The notes below the pieces were generated by a model, which saw nothing but the letters and a program-made list of their open reading frames with translations, made no database searches and was not told the origin of the DNA. A program made the position numbers and the translations under genes. A stretch of 64,000 bases of DNA, from positions 1 to 64,000 of the forward strand of contig NZ_ALOU01000013.1 in assembly GCF_000292345.1 (NCBI RefSeq), read 5' to 3'. Position 1 is the stretch's first letter. Each line of letters begins with the position of its first letter. This DNA comes from Cupriavidus sp. BIS7. GTDB taxonomy: Bacteria; Pseudomonadota; Gammaproteobacteria; Burkholderiales; Burkholderiaceae. Positions 41,113 through 50,821 of the stretch are shown here, one piece after another.

Positions 41113-43818
41113 TCAGGCCGGGCCAAGGTCAAGCCACGGCTTCGAGTCGCCCGCGTCCACCGACGTCGTGCAGTTCGGATCTCCCGGCTGCTCGTTCGGA
41201 CCAACCCACCACTTGGCGCGGTACTTGTGCAGCCCCTTGCCCTGGTAGTTGTTGGTCACCTCGGCACCACCTGCGTACGACTCGGGACGCCACGTGCCGC
41301 CAGTGTCCGTGCTGCCGCCAGCCAGGATGCGCAACTGGACAGTAGTGGTGTCGCTGTCCGTCTGGCCAGCAAAGCCCATGGCCGTGAGACTGACCTCGAT
41401 AATCGTGTCGCGATCGACAAGCGGCGCGTTGGCGGACACCGACATCGTATCGGCACCATCGAAGGAAAGACCCGGCGCTGACCATTTGAACAGCAGCGGC
41501 GGCTGGCCCACGGACTCGACGCCGGACAACTGGATCGGCGCACCGCTTTCGATCTGGGTCCTGCCGGTGATCTTCGCCACGGTACTGCTCGACGGCGGCG
41601 TCTTGGTGGGCACCACGGTCAGGAAGATGGCGCTCTGGTCCGTCTCGGTTCCGTCGTCGACGGTCAGCTTGACCCAATAGTCGGTCACTGTCGTCACCGT
41701 CGGCGCCTTGCCTTCCACCTGCTCGGCGGTGCTGCCGTCAAACGACAGGTCGGGTGCGGCCCATGCATACGTCAGCGGGTTGTCGTCGGGATCGAACGAC
41801 GCCTCGGCCGACAGCGCGAACTGCGTGCCGGATTCCAGCATGACGGTGATACGCGATGTCGGCGGTTCCTGGGTACGCTTCTTGATCTTGAGCGTCTGGC
41901 TGACGGTTGCGGTCTCGTTGTTGGCATCGCACACGGTCAACGTGATCGTATGCGTTCCCACGACCAGCGGCAGCACCCCTTCCAGCACGGCGTCATGTTT
42001 TCCATCCAGGAACGGCAGGCCCGAGGCACTCCACGTATAGGTGAGCGGGTTGATGCCGCTCGATCGCAGTGCGGAGAACTTGACGGCAGACCCTTCGAAC
42101 GCCTCTGTGGGTCCTTCGATGACCGCCGCGAGGGATTCCCAGCCCGTATCGACGTTGATGCCCGAGAAGTAGAACTGGCTCATGTCCACGACCTTGTTGG
42201 TCGCCTCTGCGCCAAGCCCTTCGCGTGCCGCGTTCGCGAGTACGCCGTTGTCCATATCGATGGTCCAGGTGAACAGCCCCCCGAGGTTGTTCTCCAGGAC
42301 GTACTTGCCCTTTTCGCGAACCGAGCGCGGCGTATCGATCGACAGGAACAGGCCGGTTTCCGGGTTGTACAGGTAGTCGGCGTTGGCCACCTGGTCGGTA
42401 TAGAGATTGAAGCCGTTGATGCCGCCTCGGATGTTCTCCATATCCAGGTAGTTGTACATCACGTCGTAGAACTCGGATGCACCGGATTCGTACGTCCCCG
42501 TGGTGGTGGTGGTGCCGGGGTTGTAGGTACCAACCAGCGGCGACCAGCTGTTGATGACGGCATTCCGGGCGCTGCGGCTGTAGGCGGCGTAGCCCACGAA
42601 GATGTTCTTCGACGGCACACCCACGCTCAGCAGGTACTTGACCGACTTGTCGATGCTGAAGTCGCTGTCCTGGTAGTCGAGCAGGTTTGTATGGTGGCCC
42701 AGTCTCGGCGCCCACGGCGTGCCGAAGAAATCGTAGGTCATCAGGTTGATGCCCTCGACACCGGCCGCGATCATGCCCGGGATATCGGCAGCAAGCATCG
42801 TATCCATCGACGCACCCGCCGCAATGCTGACTCGCACCTTCGGCAGGCGCTGCTTGATGCCGCGCACCAGTGCCTGGAAATTCTTGGCATCGTCAGGCCC
42901 GTGCGGGTTGCCGGCGCCGGGCATGCCCGGATACTCCCAGTCCAGGTCGATCTCGGTAAACATCGGGAATCGGTCGAACACGTACGCGATGCTTTCGATC
43001 AGCGTCTGACGCTTGGTGGCGTCGGCAGTCACAGCATGGAACGCGCTGCTCATGGTCCAGCCGCCCAGGCTGAACGACAGCTTCAGGTTCGGGTTCTTTG
43101 CCTTGAGCTTGGCCAGTCCACCAAGCACACCCTGGGCCTTGCTTTGATCGAACAACTCGCGATAGTCGTTGCTGACCCAGCCTGAGAAGCCGACGTTGCG
43201 ATACGACGCCACATCGCCCCACGGGTCGACGAACGTCATCTCGTTCATCTTCTTGCCGAAATCGACAGCGGCCTGGTCGATCGTGTACTGCTTCTCGCCC
43301 GTGTCGCCCACAATGCCGGCAAAGCCGATGATCAGTCGGTCATAGGCCGATGCACTCAGCAGCATCAGGTCCGTGCCACGCCCTGCTGCGCTATTGGCGT
43401 AGTTGCCGTCAAGCCGGCCGTCGTACTGCGACCAGTCGGTGTAGTAACCGAACACTTGCGTGCCCTTCTGCGTCGCGCCATAGGTGTTGTAGACACGCTT
43501 GGCAACACGCGTGGACGTGTACGAATACTTCTCGACCTCCGTCGCGGGGTTGTAGTTGTTCTGCTTGTAGGTACGCTCCGAAGCGCCCTTCGATGCGGGA
43601 ATGCCGGGATCGCCCGGATCCTCGGAATAGACCAGCTTGCTGTTGGCGCGCCCTCCGCCCAGTTGGGTGCGCACGCTATCGAAGCGGCGCTGCGGGGTAC
43701 GCGTCGGCTCCTGGTCCGAGGGATCCCCGTTGCGATACGTGCGCGAGTTCATCCCTGCGCGGCCTTGCGCGGCTTGGCCGGCGGGCTGGTCGTTGCTGTC
43801 ACATGCTTTCTTTGTCAT
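41113..43818 (-). CDS. Chitinase, glycoside hydrolase family 18, with PKD-like and CBM5/12 modules
   Basis: This 901-residue protein starts at an ATG with AAGGA 8 bases upstream. A GH18 barrel spans about 115-560, with SFSLGGWTMS and the catalytic DxDxE motif (IDLDWEYP, catalytic Glu295). Three Ig/PKD-like repeats follow (each with a variant of LTYTWSASGLPF), then a C-terminal CBM5/12-type chitin-binding module (YRAKWWVGPNEQPGDP). It would hydrolyse chitin. No Sec or Tat signal peptide is visible: the N-terminal 100 residues are hydrophilic and Gly/Asn/Arg-rich. It is divergent from a two-domain regulator. Confidence 0.92.
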   Translation of the reverse strand: MTKKACDSNDQPAGQAAQGRAGMNSRTYRNGDPSDQEPTRTPQRRFDSVRTQLGGGRANSKLVYSEDPGDPGIPASKGASERTYKQNNYNPATEVEKYSYTSTRVAKRVYNTYGATQKGTQVFGYYTDWSQYDGRLDGNYANSAAGRGTDLMLLSASAYDRLIIGFAGIVGDTGEKQYTIDQAAVDFGKKMNEMTFVDPWGDVASYRNVGFSGWVSNDYRELFDQSKAQGVLGGLAKLKAKNPNLKLSFSLGGWTMSSAFHAVTADATKRQTLIESIAYVFDRFPMFTEIDLDWEYPGMPGAGNPHGPDDAKNFQALVRGIKQRLPKVRVSIAAGASMDTMLAADIPGMIAAGVEGINLMTYDFFGTPWAPRLGHHTNLLDYQDSDFSIDKSVKYLLSVGVPSKNIFVGYAAYSRSARNAVINSWSPLVGTYNPGTTTTTGTYESGASEFYDVMYNYLDMENIRGGINGFNLYTDQVANADYLYNPETGLFLSIDTPRSVREKGKYVLENNLGGLFTWTIDMDNGVLANAAREGLGAEATNKVVDMSQFYFSGINVDTGWESLAAVIEGPTEAFEGSAVKFSALRSSGINPLTYTWSASGLPFLDGKHDAVLEGVLPLVVGTHTITLTVCDANNETATVSQTLKIKKRTQEPPTSRITVMLESGTQFALSAEASFDPDDNPLTYAWAAPDLSFDGSTAEQVEGKAPTVTTVTDYWVKLTVDDGTETDQSAIFLTVVPTKTPPSSSTVAKITGRTQIESGAPIQLSGVESVGQPPLLFKWSAPGLSFDGADTMSVSANAPLVDRDTIIEVSLTAMGFAGQTDSDTTTVQLRILAGGSTDTGGTWRPESYAGGAEVTNNYQGKGLHKYRAKWWVGPNEQPGDPNCTTSVDAGDSKPWLDLGPA

Positions 43819-44424
43819 GACATCTGTCCTTGCAGAATGGTTCGGATGTCGCCGGCGCAGCAGTCGCTTCGAACGTGACCTGCGATGCCGGCAACGGAAC
43901 GCATCTTTCTCTCTCCGCTGCTGCAATGACATGGATTCAGAGTGGAATATCAGCGGAGACACTTGTTCCACGGGGACGGCTTTTTGAAAATGCCATCAAA
44001 TAAGGCCGGATTTGATGTGAGCGCGAAATTCGGAAATATCGGGATGTTGCGGAATCCTGATCCACTGGCGCGAATGGATAACGTGGATTCACGAAAATCC
44101 ATCGGCCTTCCATCGCCGTGATCGGTCAGTCAGAAAATACCCAAATGGGTTAAGATGCTGCCGCTTCGTGCCGGCTGCCGCTCTCAAATCTGTCAACTCT
44201 TGATGTGCTGACAATCGACCAGCGCGCAGGGAAATCTTTGCTCCGGACGAGCTCACGAGCCACTCCGCGTGGCCATTTTTCCCGAAATTCGCAAGATTCC
44301 CTTGTGGACAACGTCGATTCATCACCCGTGCGGGTCAGATGCCGAAAGAAATATTTTCCATGGGAGCTATTTCTGCGGGTCTATACGCTTGGCGTCCATT
44401 GGAGACGACGTGGGGTAATTGGAA
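43819..44424. other. 606-base intergenic region between chitinase and the double winged-helix regulator
   Basis: This region is more AT-rich than its surroundings and separates two divergent genes, so it must hold both promoters. I see a small inverted repeat, GGATT-N6-AATCC (44085-44100), but no convincing gene, terminator or larger operator. The open frame reaching back to 43971 in phase with the chitinase encodes a highly basic run that I do not consider translated. Confidence 0.5.
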
Positions 44425-45183
44425 ATGATCCGGAATGGTGATTCGGTATTTTTTGATTGGGACACGGACCGCGTAATGCGTGGCGGCGTGGTGGCAAAGA
44501 TAACCGGCCAGCAAAAGAAACTGCTGCGCCTGCTGGTGGAAGGCAAGACACCAGTCAAATCTCGCGATTCTCTGCTGAAGGGTGTTTGGGGAAGGCGTTC
44601 GGAATTCGTGGACGAGTTATACCTGGTACAACTGGTCTATCGGCTGCGCAAGGCACTGAGCCCCGTGGGGCTGGACGGCCATATCGTGACCGTGCCGCGC
44701 CAGGGGTACCGCTTCATTCCTGTGCCGTACACCACTGTCGTGCCGCCCGCGGCGGAACCCGTGGCGCCGCGCGAGTCGGCGCTCGAACAGGCCCGGGGGC
44801 TGGCACACGTACTGGCGCGGCTTGGCATGCCCATCTCCACGTCGTCGAACCTGTCTGCACTTGCAGATACTGGCGACGCGCTGCATATCGATGAATCGCA
44901 GGGACTCGTGTCCTGCAACGGCATCATTGCCAAGCTCACGCGCTTCGAGTTGCGACTGCTGATCGTGCTGAAGGACCACGGCGAAGCGGTCATGTCACGC
45001 CAGCAGATCATCGCATCGGTATGGGGGCGCGACGCGATGGTCGACGAGAACTGCCTGACGCAGCTGGTATCGCGCTTGCGCCGCGCACTTCACCCACTCG
45101 GGCTGGACACTTGCGTGTCGGCAGTACCCAAGGTTGGGTACCGCTTTCGTCCGCAGACTGGAACGGCGGCGCGCGCATACTGA
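44425..45183 (+). CDS. Transcription regulator with two tandem OmpR/CadC-type winged-helix domains
   Basis: This 252-residue soluble protein is an internal duplication of a winged-helix DNA-binding domain. The first copy (about 8-98) ends VYRLRKALSPVGLDGHIVTV then GYRFIP; the second (about 155-247) ends VSRLRRALHPLGLD then GYRFRP. A Pro/Ala-rich linker (100-150) joins them. There is no receiver, transmembrane or effector domain. It could bind a direct-repeat operator as a monomer. I start at ATG 44425; a TTG at 44419 would add two residues. Being divergent from the chitinase suggests that gene as target. Confidence 0.88.
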   Translation: MIRNGDSVFFDWDTDRVMRGGVVAKITGQQKKLLRLLVEGKTPVKSRDSLLKGVWGRRSEFVDELYLVQLVYRLRKALSPVGLDGHIVTVPRQGYRFIPVPYTTVVPPAAEPVAPRESALEQARGLAHVLARLGMPISTSSNLSALADTGDALHIDESQGLVSCNGIIAKLTRFELRLLIVLKDHGEAVMSRQQIIASVWGRDAMVDENCLTQLVSRLRRALHPLGLDTCVSAVPKVGYRFRPQTGTAARAY

Positions 45184-45208
45184 GCGCTAGCGCGGCCATT
45201 CCACCTTA

Positions 45209-45234
45209 AGCGCCGGACCACCATGTCCGGCGCT
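45209..45234. terminator. Probable terminator between convergent genes
   Basis: A 10-bp stem, AGCGCCGGAC (45209-45218) and GTCCGGCGCT (45225-45234), encloses a 6-base loop. It lies 26 bases after the regulator stop and 14 bases before the SDR stop. Only a weak T-rich tail follows on either strand. Confidence 0.6.
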
Positions 45235-45247
45235 GGTCCTTCCAGGG

Positions 45248-46060
45248 TTAGACGACGGTATTGCCGAACTCCTTCGTCACCTGGTCTTGCAGACGGCGCA
45301 TGCCGCGCAGCCATCGATCGTAGTCCTGTCCCTTGCGCTGGTAGTACTCCAGCACCTCGGGGTGCGGCAGAATCAGGAAACTTTCCTTGGCCAGGCCTTC
45401 GAGCGTCTTTTCGGCAACGTGCTCGGCCGTGACCGAGCCGGCCTGCAGGAAGCCCTTGCGGTCGCCGCCCTCGCCGAACAACATCTTCGTCTGCACGCCC
45501 TGCGGGCAGATGCAGCTCACCTTGATTCCGCGGTCACCATAGGTAATCGACAACCACTCGGCAAACCCGATCGCCGCATGCTTGGTCACCGCGTAGGGCG
45601 CCGAGCCGATCTGCGACAGCAGCCCTGCCGCGGAGACCGTATTGACGAAGTAACCGTCGCCGCGTTCCAGCATCTGTGGCAGCACGGCCTTGGCTGCATG
45701 GATATGCGCCATGACGTTGATTTCCCAGATGCGTTGCCATTCGTCGGCCGTGGCATCCAGCCCCCTGCGCAGGATGATGCCGGCGTTCGAGCAGAACACG
45801 TCCACCTGGCCGAACCGCTGCGTTGCCGCGTTCACCAGACCTTGCACCGCATCGGCATCCGCCACGTCCACACGCTGCGAAAATACCTGGCAATCGGGCG
45901 CCGCAGCCGCCGCTTCGGCGGCAACCTGCGCGGCGCCAGCCTCGTCGATATCGGCAACCGCCACACCACGCGCGCCTGCGCGGGCAAAGGCCAATACCAG
46001 TGCGCGCCCGATGCCGGTGCCGCCACCTGTCACGATCACAGTCTTATTGCGAATTTCCAT
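45248..46060 (-). CDS. Short-chain dehydrogenase/reductase
   Basis: This 270-residue classical SDR has the cofactor motif TGGGTGIG (11-18), CSNAG, and the catalytic set with Ser in NTVSAAGLLSQIG, Tyr in YAVTKHA and the Lys three residues later. It would oxidise or reduce an alcohol/ketone with NAD(P)(H); the substrate is unknown. It lies just downstream of the IclR regulator on the same strand and near the divergent liv-type ABC operon, which suggests a shared catabolic function. Confidence 0.88.
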   Translation of the reverse strand: MEIRNKTVIVTGGGTGIGRALVLAFARAGARGVAVADIDEAGAAQVAAEAAAAAPDCQVFSQRVDVADADAVQGLVNAATQRFGQVDVFCSNAGIILRRGLDATADEWQRIWEINVMAHIHAAKAVLPQMLERGDGYFVNTVSAAGLLSQIGSAPYAVTKHAAIGFAEWLSITYGDRGIKVSCICPQGVQTKMLFGEGGDRKGFLQAGSVTAEHVAEKTLEGLAKESFLILPHPEVLEYYQRKGQDYDRWLRGMRRLQDQVTKEFGNTVV

Positions 46061-46118
46061 GCTTATCTCCTGATTTCAATGCCGTATTCAGTGCCGATTT
46101 CGATTCGATGCCATAGGG

Positions 46119-46964
46119 TCAGGCCATCCGCCACAGCCTTGCCGCGAGCGTTTCCGCCAACTCGCGAACGCGTGGCCCAAGGTTGCCTTCAAGAATCTCC
46201 GGCGAAAGCCGCGTGGACGCACCGCCGATATTGAGCGACAGCACTTCGGAACCCTCCGCCAGCCGGACCGGAGCCGCCGCGCCGCTGACCGAACGCTCCC
46301 ATTCGGCATGGGCCACGCAGAAGCCGCGCCGCGCATGCTCGCGCAATGCGCGGTCCAGCTTGTTGCGCAGGCCCGGCCATCGCGTGCCATGGTGGCGTTC
46401 AAGCTCGACGAAAACCGCAGCCCGGCGCTCGGACGCAAGGCCTGCCAGCCACGCCTTGCCGATTGCGGAAGTCGCCATCGGCAGACGCGATCCCGGCGTG
46501 AGCCGCATCACCAGTGCGCCGCGCGGCTGGCAAACCTCCAGGTAGACCATGTCGTGGCGATCGGGCGCGGCCAGCGCCACGGTGCAACCCGTGGCAAACG
46601 CCAGTGACTGCATCAGCGGCTGCGCAACATCGCGGATGCCCGCGCCGGACAGGTAGCGCTGTCCCGGCAGCATCGCCGCCTGACCGATGCGGTACTTCTC
46701 CTGCGCTTCGACGTAGACGAGGTAGCCGAGGCTGGCCAGCGTGTAAGTCAGGCGCGACACCGTGGGCCGCGGAATGCCCGTGCGGCGCGACAGTTCCGCG
46801 TTGCCTAGGAAATCGTCATCGGGTCCGAATGCGCGCAGCAGTTCCACGCCGCGTGCCAGGGCCGTCACGAAGTTCCTGTCCCCATCGTCGGCAACGGGAT
46901 ATGCGGCATCGATCGAAACCAGGGCGGTATCGGCGGGCTGCGGAATCGAGGTCGTGCGCTTCAT
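46119..46964 (-). CDS. IclR-family transcriptional regulator
   Basis: This 281-residue regulator has an N-terminal winged helix (about 28-95, with GNAELSRRTGIPRPTVSRLTYTL) and an IclR effector domain (about 110-275, GCTVALAAPDRHDMVYLEV, MATSAIGKAWLAGL, LSLNIGGAS). Such proteins bind short palindromes and respond to small aromatic or aliphatic acids. It is 58 bases upstream of the SDR gene and divergent from livH, and probably controls both. Confidence 0.9.
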   Translation of the reverse strand: MKRTTSIPQPADTALVSIDAAYPVADDGDRNFVTALARGVELLRAFGPDDDFLGNAELSRRTGIPRPTVSRLTYTLASLGYLVYVEAQEKYRIGQAAMLPGQRYLSGAGIRDVAQPLMQSLAFATGCTVALAAPDRHDMVYLEVCQPRGALVMRLTPGSRLPMATSAIGKAWLAGLASERRAAVFVELERHHGTRWPGLRNKLDRALREHARRGFCVAHAEWERSVSGAAAPVRLAEGSEVLSLNIGGASTRLSPEILEGNLGPRVRELAETLAARLWRMA

Positions 46965-47002
46965 GTTCGTTTCATATCAGTTTCCGGGCCGGATCGGCTG
47001 CG

Positions 47003-47021
47003 CTATGTAGGGAAAACATAG
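47003..47021. promoter_or_regulatory. Candidate IclR operator
   Basis: CTATGT-N7-ACATAG (47003-47021) is a perfect short palindrome in the 312-base gap between the divergent IclR and livH genes. A looser pair, TTCATAT (46971-46977) and ATATGAA (47040-47046), frames it. The rest of the gap shows no gene. Confidence 0.4.
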
Positions 47022-47276
47022 GGGTCATAGGCGCGATACATATGAACGGGGCGCCCCAGAAAGCCGCCACTTGCACGCTGAAATCAGGGATTCCACGGAC
47101 ACTTTCGCCGTCGCGCGAGGGCTGGTATTTCGCACAACGGAATACTACGTCCGATTGCTTGACGCTGGTTCAAACGCTATGCACAGTCGTTGAAAACGAA
47201 CGACCGTGCGAGAACGACACGGCGTCACCAGACAGCGCGGGTGCCGTCACGGTACACCGGCGCAAGGAGACAGCTC

Positions 47277-48140
47277 ATGGCATTGTTTTTCCAGCAGTTC
47301 CTCAATGGTCTGACACTGGGCGGCGTCTATAGCCTGGTCGCACTCGGGCTGACCCTGGTCTACGGCATCCTGCACGTACCGAACTTTGCGCATGGCGCGT
47401 TCTACATGGCCGGCGCGTATGTGTCGTACTACGCCATGACCACGCTGGGCATGAATTACTGGCTGGCGATGCTTGGCGCGGCCGTCGTGGTGGCCGGGCT
47501 CTCGATGCTGGCCGACCGGCTGGTCTTTCATCCGCTGCGCAATGCCCCCGAGATTCACGACATGATCGCCGCCATCGGCATCATGCTGTTTCTCGAAGCG
47601 GGGGCCCAGGCGCTGTGGGGTGCCGACTTTCATCGCATGCCCACGCCATATGGCCAGATGGTTGATCTGTTCGGCCTGACCGCGCCAATGCAGCGGCTGC
47701 TGATCATCGGTGCCGCGTTCGGCCTGATGGTGCTGCTGCATCTGTTCCTGACTCGCACGGTGACCGGCTCCACGATCGTTGCCATGGCGCAGAACCGCGA
47801 AGGCGCAGCGCTGGTCGGCATCGACGCCACGCGCGTTACGCTGCTCGTGTTCGCGATCTCCGGCGCGCTGGCCGCGATTGCCGCCACGCTGTACGCGCCG
47901 ATCAATCTCGTCTATCCGAGCATGGGCAACCTGGTCATCACCAAGGCGTTCGTGATCATCATCCTGGGCGGCATGGGCAGCATCCCCGGTGCCATCGCCG
48001 GCGGGCTGATCATCGGCATGGCCGAGAGCTTCGGCGGCTTCTACATCTCCACCGACTACAAGGACATCATCGCCTTCCTGCTGCTCGTGATCATCCTGTC
48101 GGTTCGCCCGCAGGGCCTGTTCGCTGCCAGGGCTGCCTAA
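47277..48140 (+). CDS. livH: Branched-chain-amino-acid-type ABC transporter permease (LivH family)
   Basis: This 287-residue inner-membrane permease has about 8 hydrophobic segments with LivH hallmarks: FLNGLTLGGVYSLVALGLTLVYG at the N-terminus, PNFAHGAFYMAGAY, and the coupling-helix region AMAQNREGAALVGID. AAGGAGACAGCTC precedes the ATG at 47277; the frame is open to 47190. It is the first gene of a five-gene transporter operon whose actual ligand may be an aromatic acid or similar compound rather than an amino acid. Confidence 0.92.
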   Translation: MALFFQQFLNGLTLGGVYSLVALGLTLVYGILHVPNFAHGAFYMAGAYVSYYAMTTLGMNYWLAMLGAAVVVAGLSMLADRLVFHPLRNAPEIHDMIAAIGIMLFLEAGAQALWGADFHRMPTPYGQMVDLFGLTAPMQRLLIIGAAFGLMVLLHLFLTRTVTGSTIVAMAQNREGAALVGIDATRVTLLVFAISGALAAIAATLYAPINLVYPSMGNLVITKAFVIIILGGMGSIPGAIAGGLIIGMAESFGGFYISTDYKDIIAFLLLVIILSVRPQGLFAARAA

Positions 48141-48159
48141 CCGGAACCAGGAATCCATC

Positions 48160-49177
48160 ATGCAAGCATTGCAAGGAAAAATCGGCTGGACACTGCTGCT
48201 CGCCGCCGCGATCGCGTTCCCGCTGGCCGTACCCAACAGCTACTTCCTGACCGTGATGACGCTCGCGTTCATCACTGCCATCGCTACGCTCGGGCTGAAC
48301 CTGCTGACCGGCTACACGGGCCAGCTCAACCTCGCGCACGGCGGCTTCATGGCCATCGGCGCCTATACGCTGGGCATCCTGACCGTCGACCATCAGATGC
48401 CCTTCTGGATCGCCTTCGTGCTATCCGGCGTGATCTGCATGGTGATCGGCTATGTGGTCGGTGCAGTGTCGCTGCGCCTGAAGGGCCATTACTTCTCGAT
48501 CTTCACGATGTGCGTGGGCTACATCATTTACCTGGTGATTGATAAATGGGAAGACCTGACGCACGGCGCGGTCGGCCTGATCGGCATTCCGGTGCCGGCC
48601 CCGATCGGCCCGCTCGCGTTCGACAGCGTGCAGGCGCAGTACTACCTGGTCCTGTTTTTCCTGGCACTGGGCACGTTCGTCATGCATCGCATCGTGAGCT
48701 CGCTGCTGGGCCGCAGCTTCATGGCGGTACGCAACAGCGATGCGCTGGCCGAAGCGCTCGGCATCAACCTGATGCGCACCAAGGTGCTGTCGTTCGTGCT
48801 TTCGGTCGGTTACGCAGGATTCGCCGGCGCGCTCTATGCGGGCCAGGTGCGTTTCCTGGGCCCGGACATCGCACGCACCGACGTCACCTTCGACATGGTG
48901 ATGTCGATGCTGGTGGGCGGCACGGGAACGCTGCTCGGGCCGCTGCTTGGCGCGGTGCTGGTGCCATGGGTCACGCAGACGCTGCAGTTCCTGCAGGACT
49001 ACCGCATGCTGGTGTTCGGCCCGGTGCTGATCCTGCTGATCATCTTCGTGCCGGATGGCATCGTCGGTTCGTACCTGAAGCGGCAGGCCCGCCGCGCCGC
49101 CGCCGCACGCCGCGGCCAGCTTGCCGCGCGCCCGGTGCAGGCACCGCCGGTCCCCACCACCCGCCCCGGAGCCGAGA

Positions 49178-49185
<8 letters not shown>
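48160..49185 (+). CDS. livM: Branched-chain-amino-acid-type ABC transporter permease (LivM family)
   Basis: This 341-residue second permease has about 8-9 hydrophobic segments. It contains LGLNLLTGYTGQLNLAHGGFMAIGAY, the coupling loop AVRNSDALAEALGINLMRTKVL and GGTGTLLGPLLGA, all typical of LivM. The C-terminal 35 residues are a basic, Pro/Ala-rich tail. It starts 19 bases after livH and overlaps livG by 8 bases. Confidence 0.92.
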
Positions 49186-49928
<743 letters not shown>

Positions 49929-49942
<14 letters not shown>

Positions 49943-50636
49943 TCGTGTCTCGCTGTCGTACGGCAGCTTCCGTGCGCTGGACAACGTCTCACTGCACGCA
50001 GGCGCCGGAGAACTCGTGGTGCTGCTTGGCGCCAATGGCGCGGGCAAGAGCTCGATCTTCCTTGCGATGAGCGGCATCCACCGCATCAACGGCGGCACCA
50101 TGCGCTTCGAAGGCCGCGAGCTGAGCGGCATGAAGCCGTCGCAGATCGTGCAGGCCGGCCTCGTGCATTGCCCCGAGGGCCGCAAGCTGTTCCCGGCGAT
50201 GAGCGTCGAGAAGAACCTGACGCTCGGCGCCTACGTCCATCGGCGAGACCGGGCCGGCATACGCGGCACGCTGGAAGAGGTCTACGAGATGTTCCCGATC
50301 CTGCGTCAGAAGAAGAACGATCCCGCGGGGTCGCTTTCGGGCGGGCAGCAGCAGATGGTGGCGCTGGGCCGCGCACTGATGAGCCGTCCGCGCGCGTTGC
50401 TGCTCGACGAACCGTCGCTGGGCCTGGCACCGCTGGTCGTCAAGCAGATGTTCGAAATCATCCAGCGCATCAACCGCGCCGGCACCACGGTGCTGCTTGC
50501 CGAGCAGAACGCCTACGCGGCGCTGGGCATCGCGCACCGCGCCTACGTGATCGAAAGCGGCCGCATCGTCATGGAGGGCGATCGCGATACGTTGCTGAAG
50601 GACGAGGGAATCAGGAAGGCATATATCGGCGGGTAG
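49929..50636 (+). CDS. livF: ABC transporter ATP-binding protein (LivF family)
   Basis: This 235-residue ATPase has Walker [10 protein letters not shown], signature LSGGQQQM, Walker [14 protein letters not shown] and the family block [21 protein letters not shown]. With LivG it would power the LivHM permeases. It overlaps the end of livG by 14 bases and is followed by a palindromic repeat pair before livK. Confidence 0.93.
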
Positions 50637-50660
50637 TTCGGCTACCGGCCAATGGTGTTC

Positions 50661-50784
50661 TCCCCTCTCCCGCCCTGCGGGAGAGGGGCGGGGGAGAGGG
50701 CAAGCGCATCACAACAAGAAGCGCCGTCACCTTGGACAGGCCCGCCCTCTCCCCCAACCCCTCTCCCGCACGCGGGAGAGGGGA
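50661..50784. repeat. Pair of inverted CCCTCTCCC-type palindromic repeats (upstream of livK)
   Basis: Copy A (50661-50701) and copy B (50745-50784) are about 40 bases each, in opposite orientation, built from CCCCTCTCCCGC and GCGGGAGAGGGG hairpin arms plus a GGGGGAGAGGG tail. A second such pair lies at 52164-52286. The layout is that of REP/BIME-type intergenic elements. They sit between livF and livK and may stabilise or attenuate the operon transcript. Confidence 0.85.
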
Positions 50785-50821
50785 GCAAAAACAAGAGCAG
50801 TACATACCAAAGGAGACAGCA

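Noticed and set aside
41950-43185. A 411-codon open frame on the + strand
   Set aside because: It is antisense to the chitinase catalytic domain and contains no recognisable motif.
43819-43971. Extended N-terminus for the chitinase
   Set aside because: The added 51 residues are dominated by Arg and His, lack a signal peptide, and the ATG at 43818 has a good ribosome site.
44089-44325. A 78-codon minus-strand frame in the chitinase/regulator gap
   Set aside because: It has no ribosome site, unusual composition and no recognisable motif; not supported as a gene.
50661-50784. Possible rho-independent terminator after livF
   Set aside because: The hairpins have no T-run and the same element recurs after livK; they fit REP-like repeats better.
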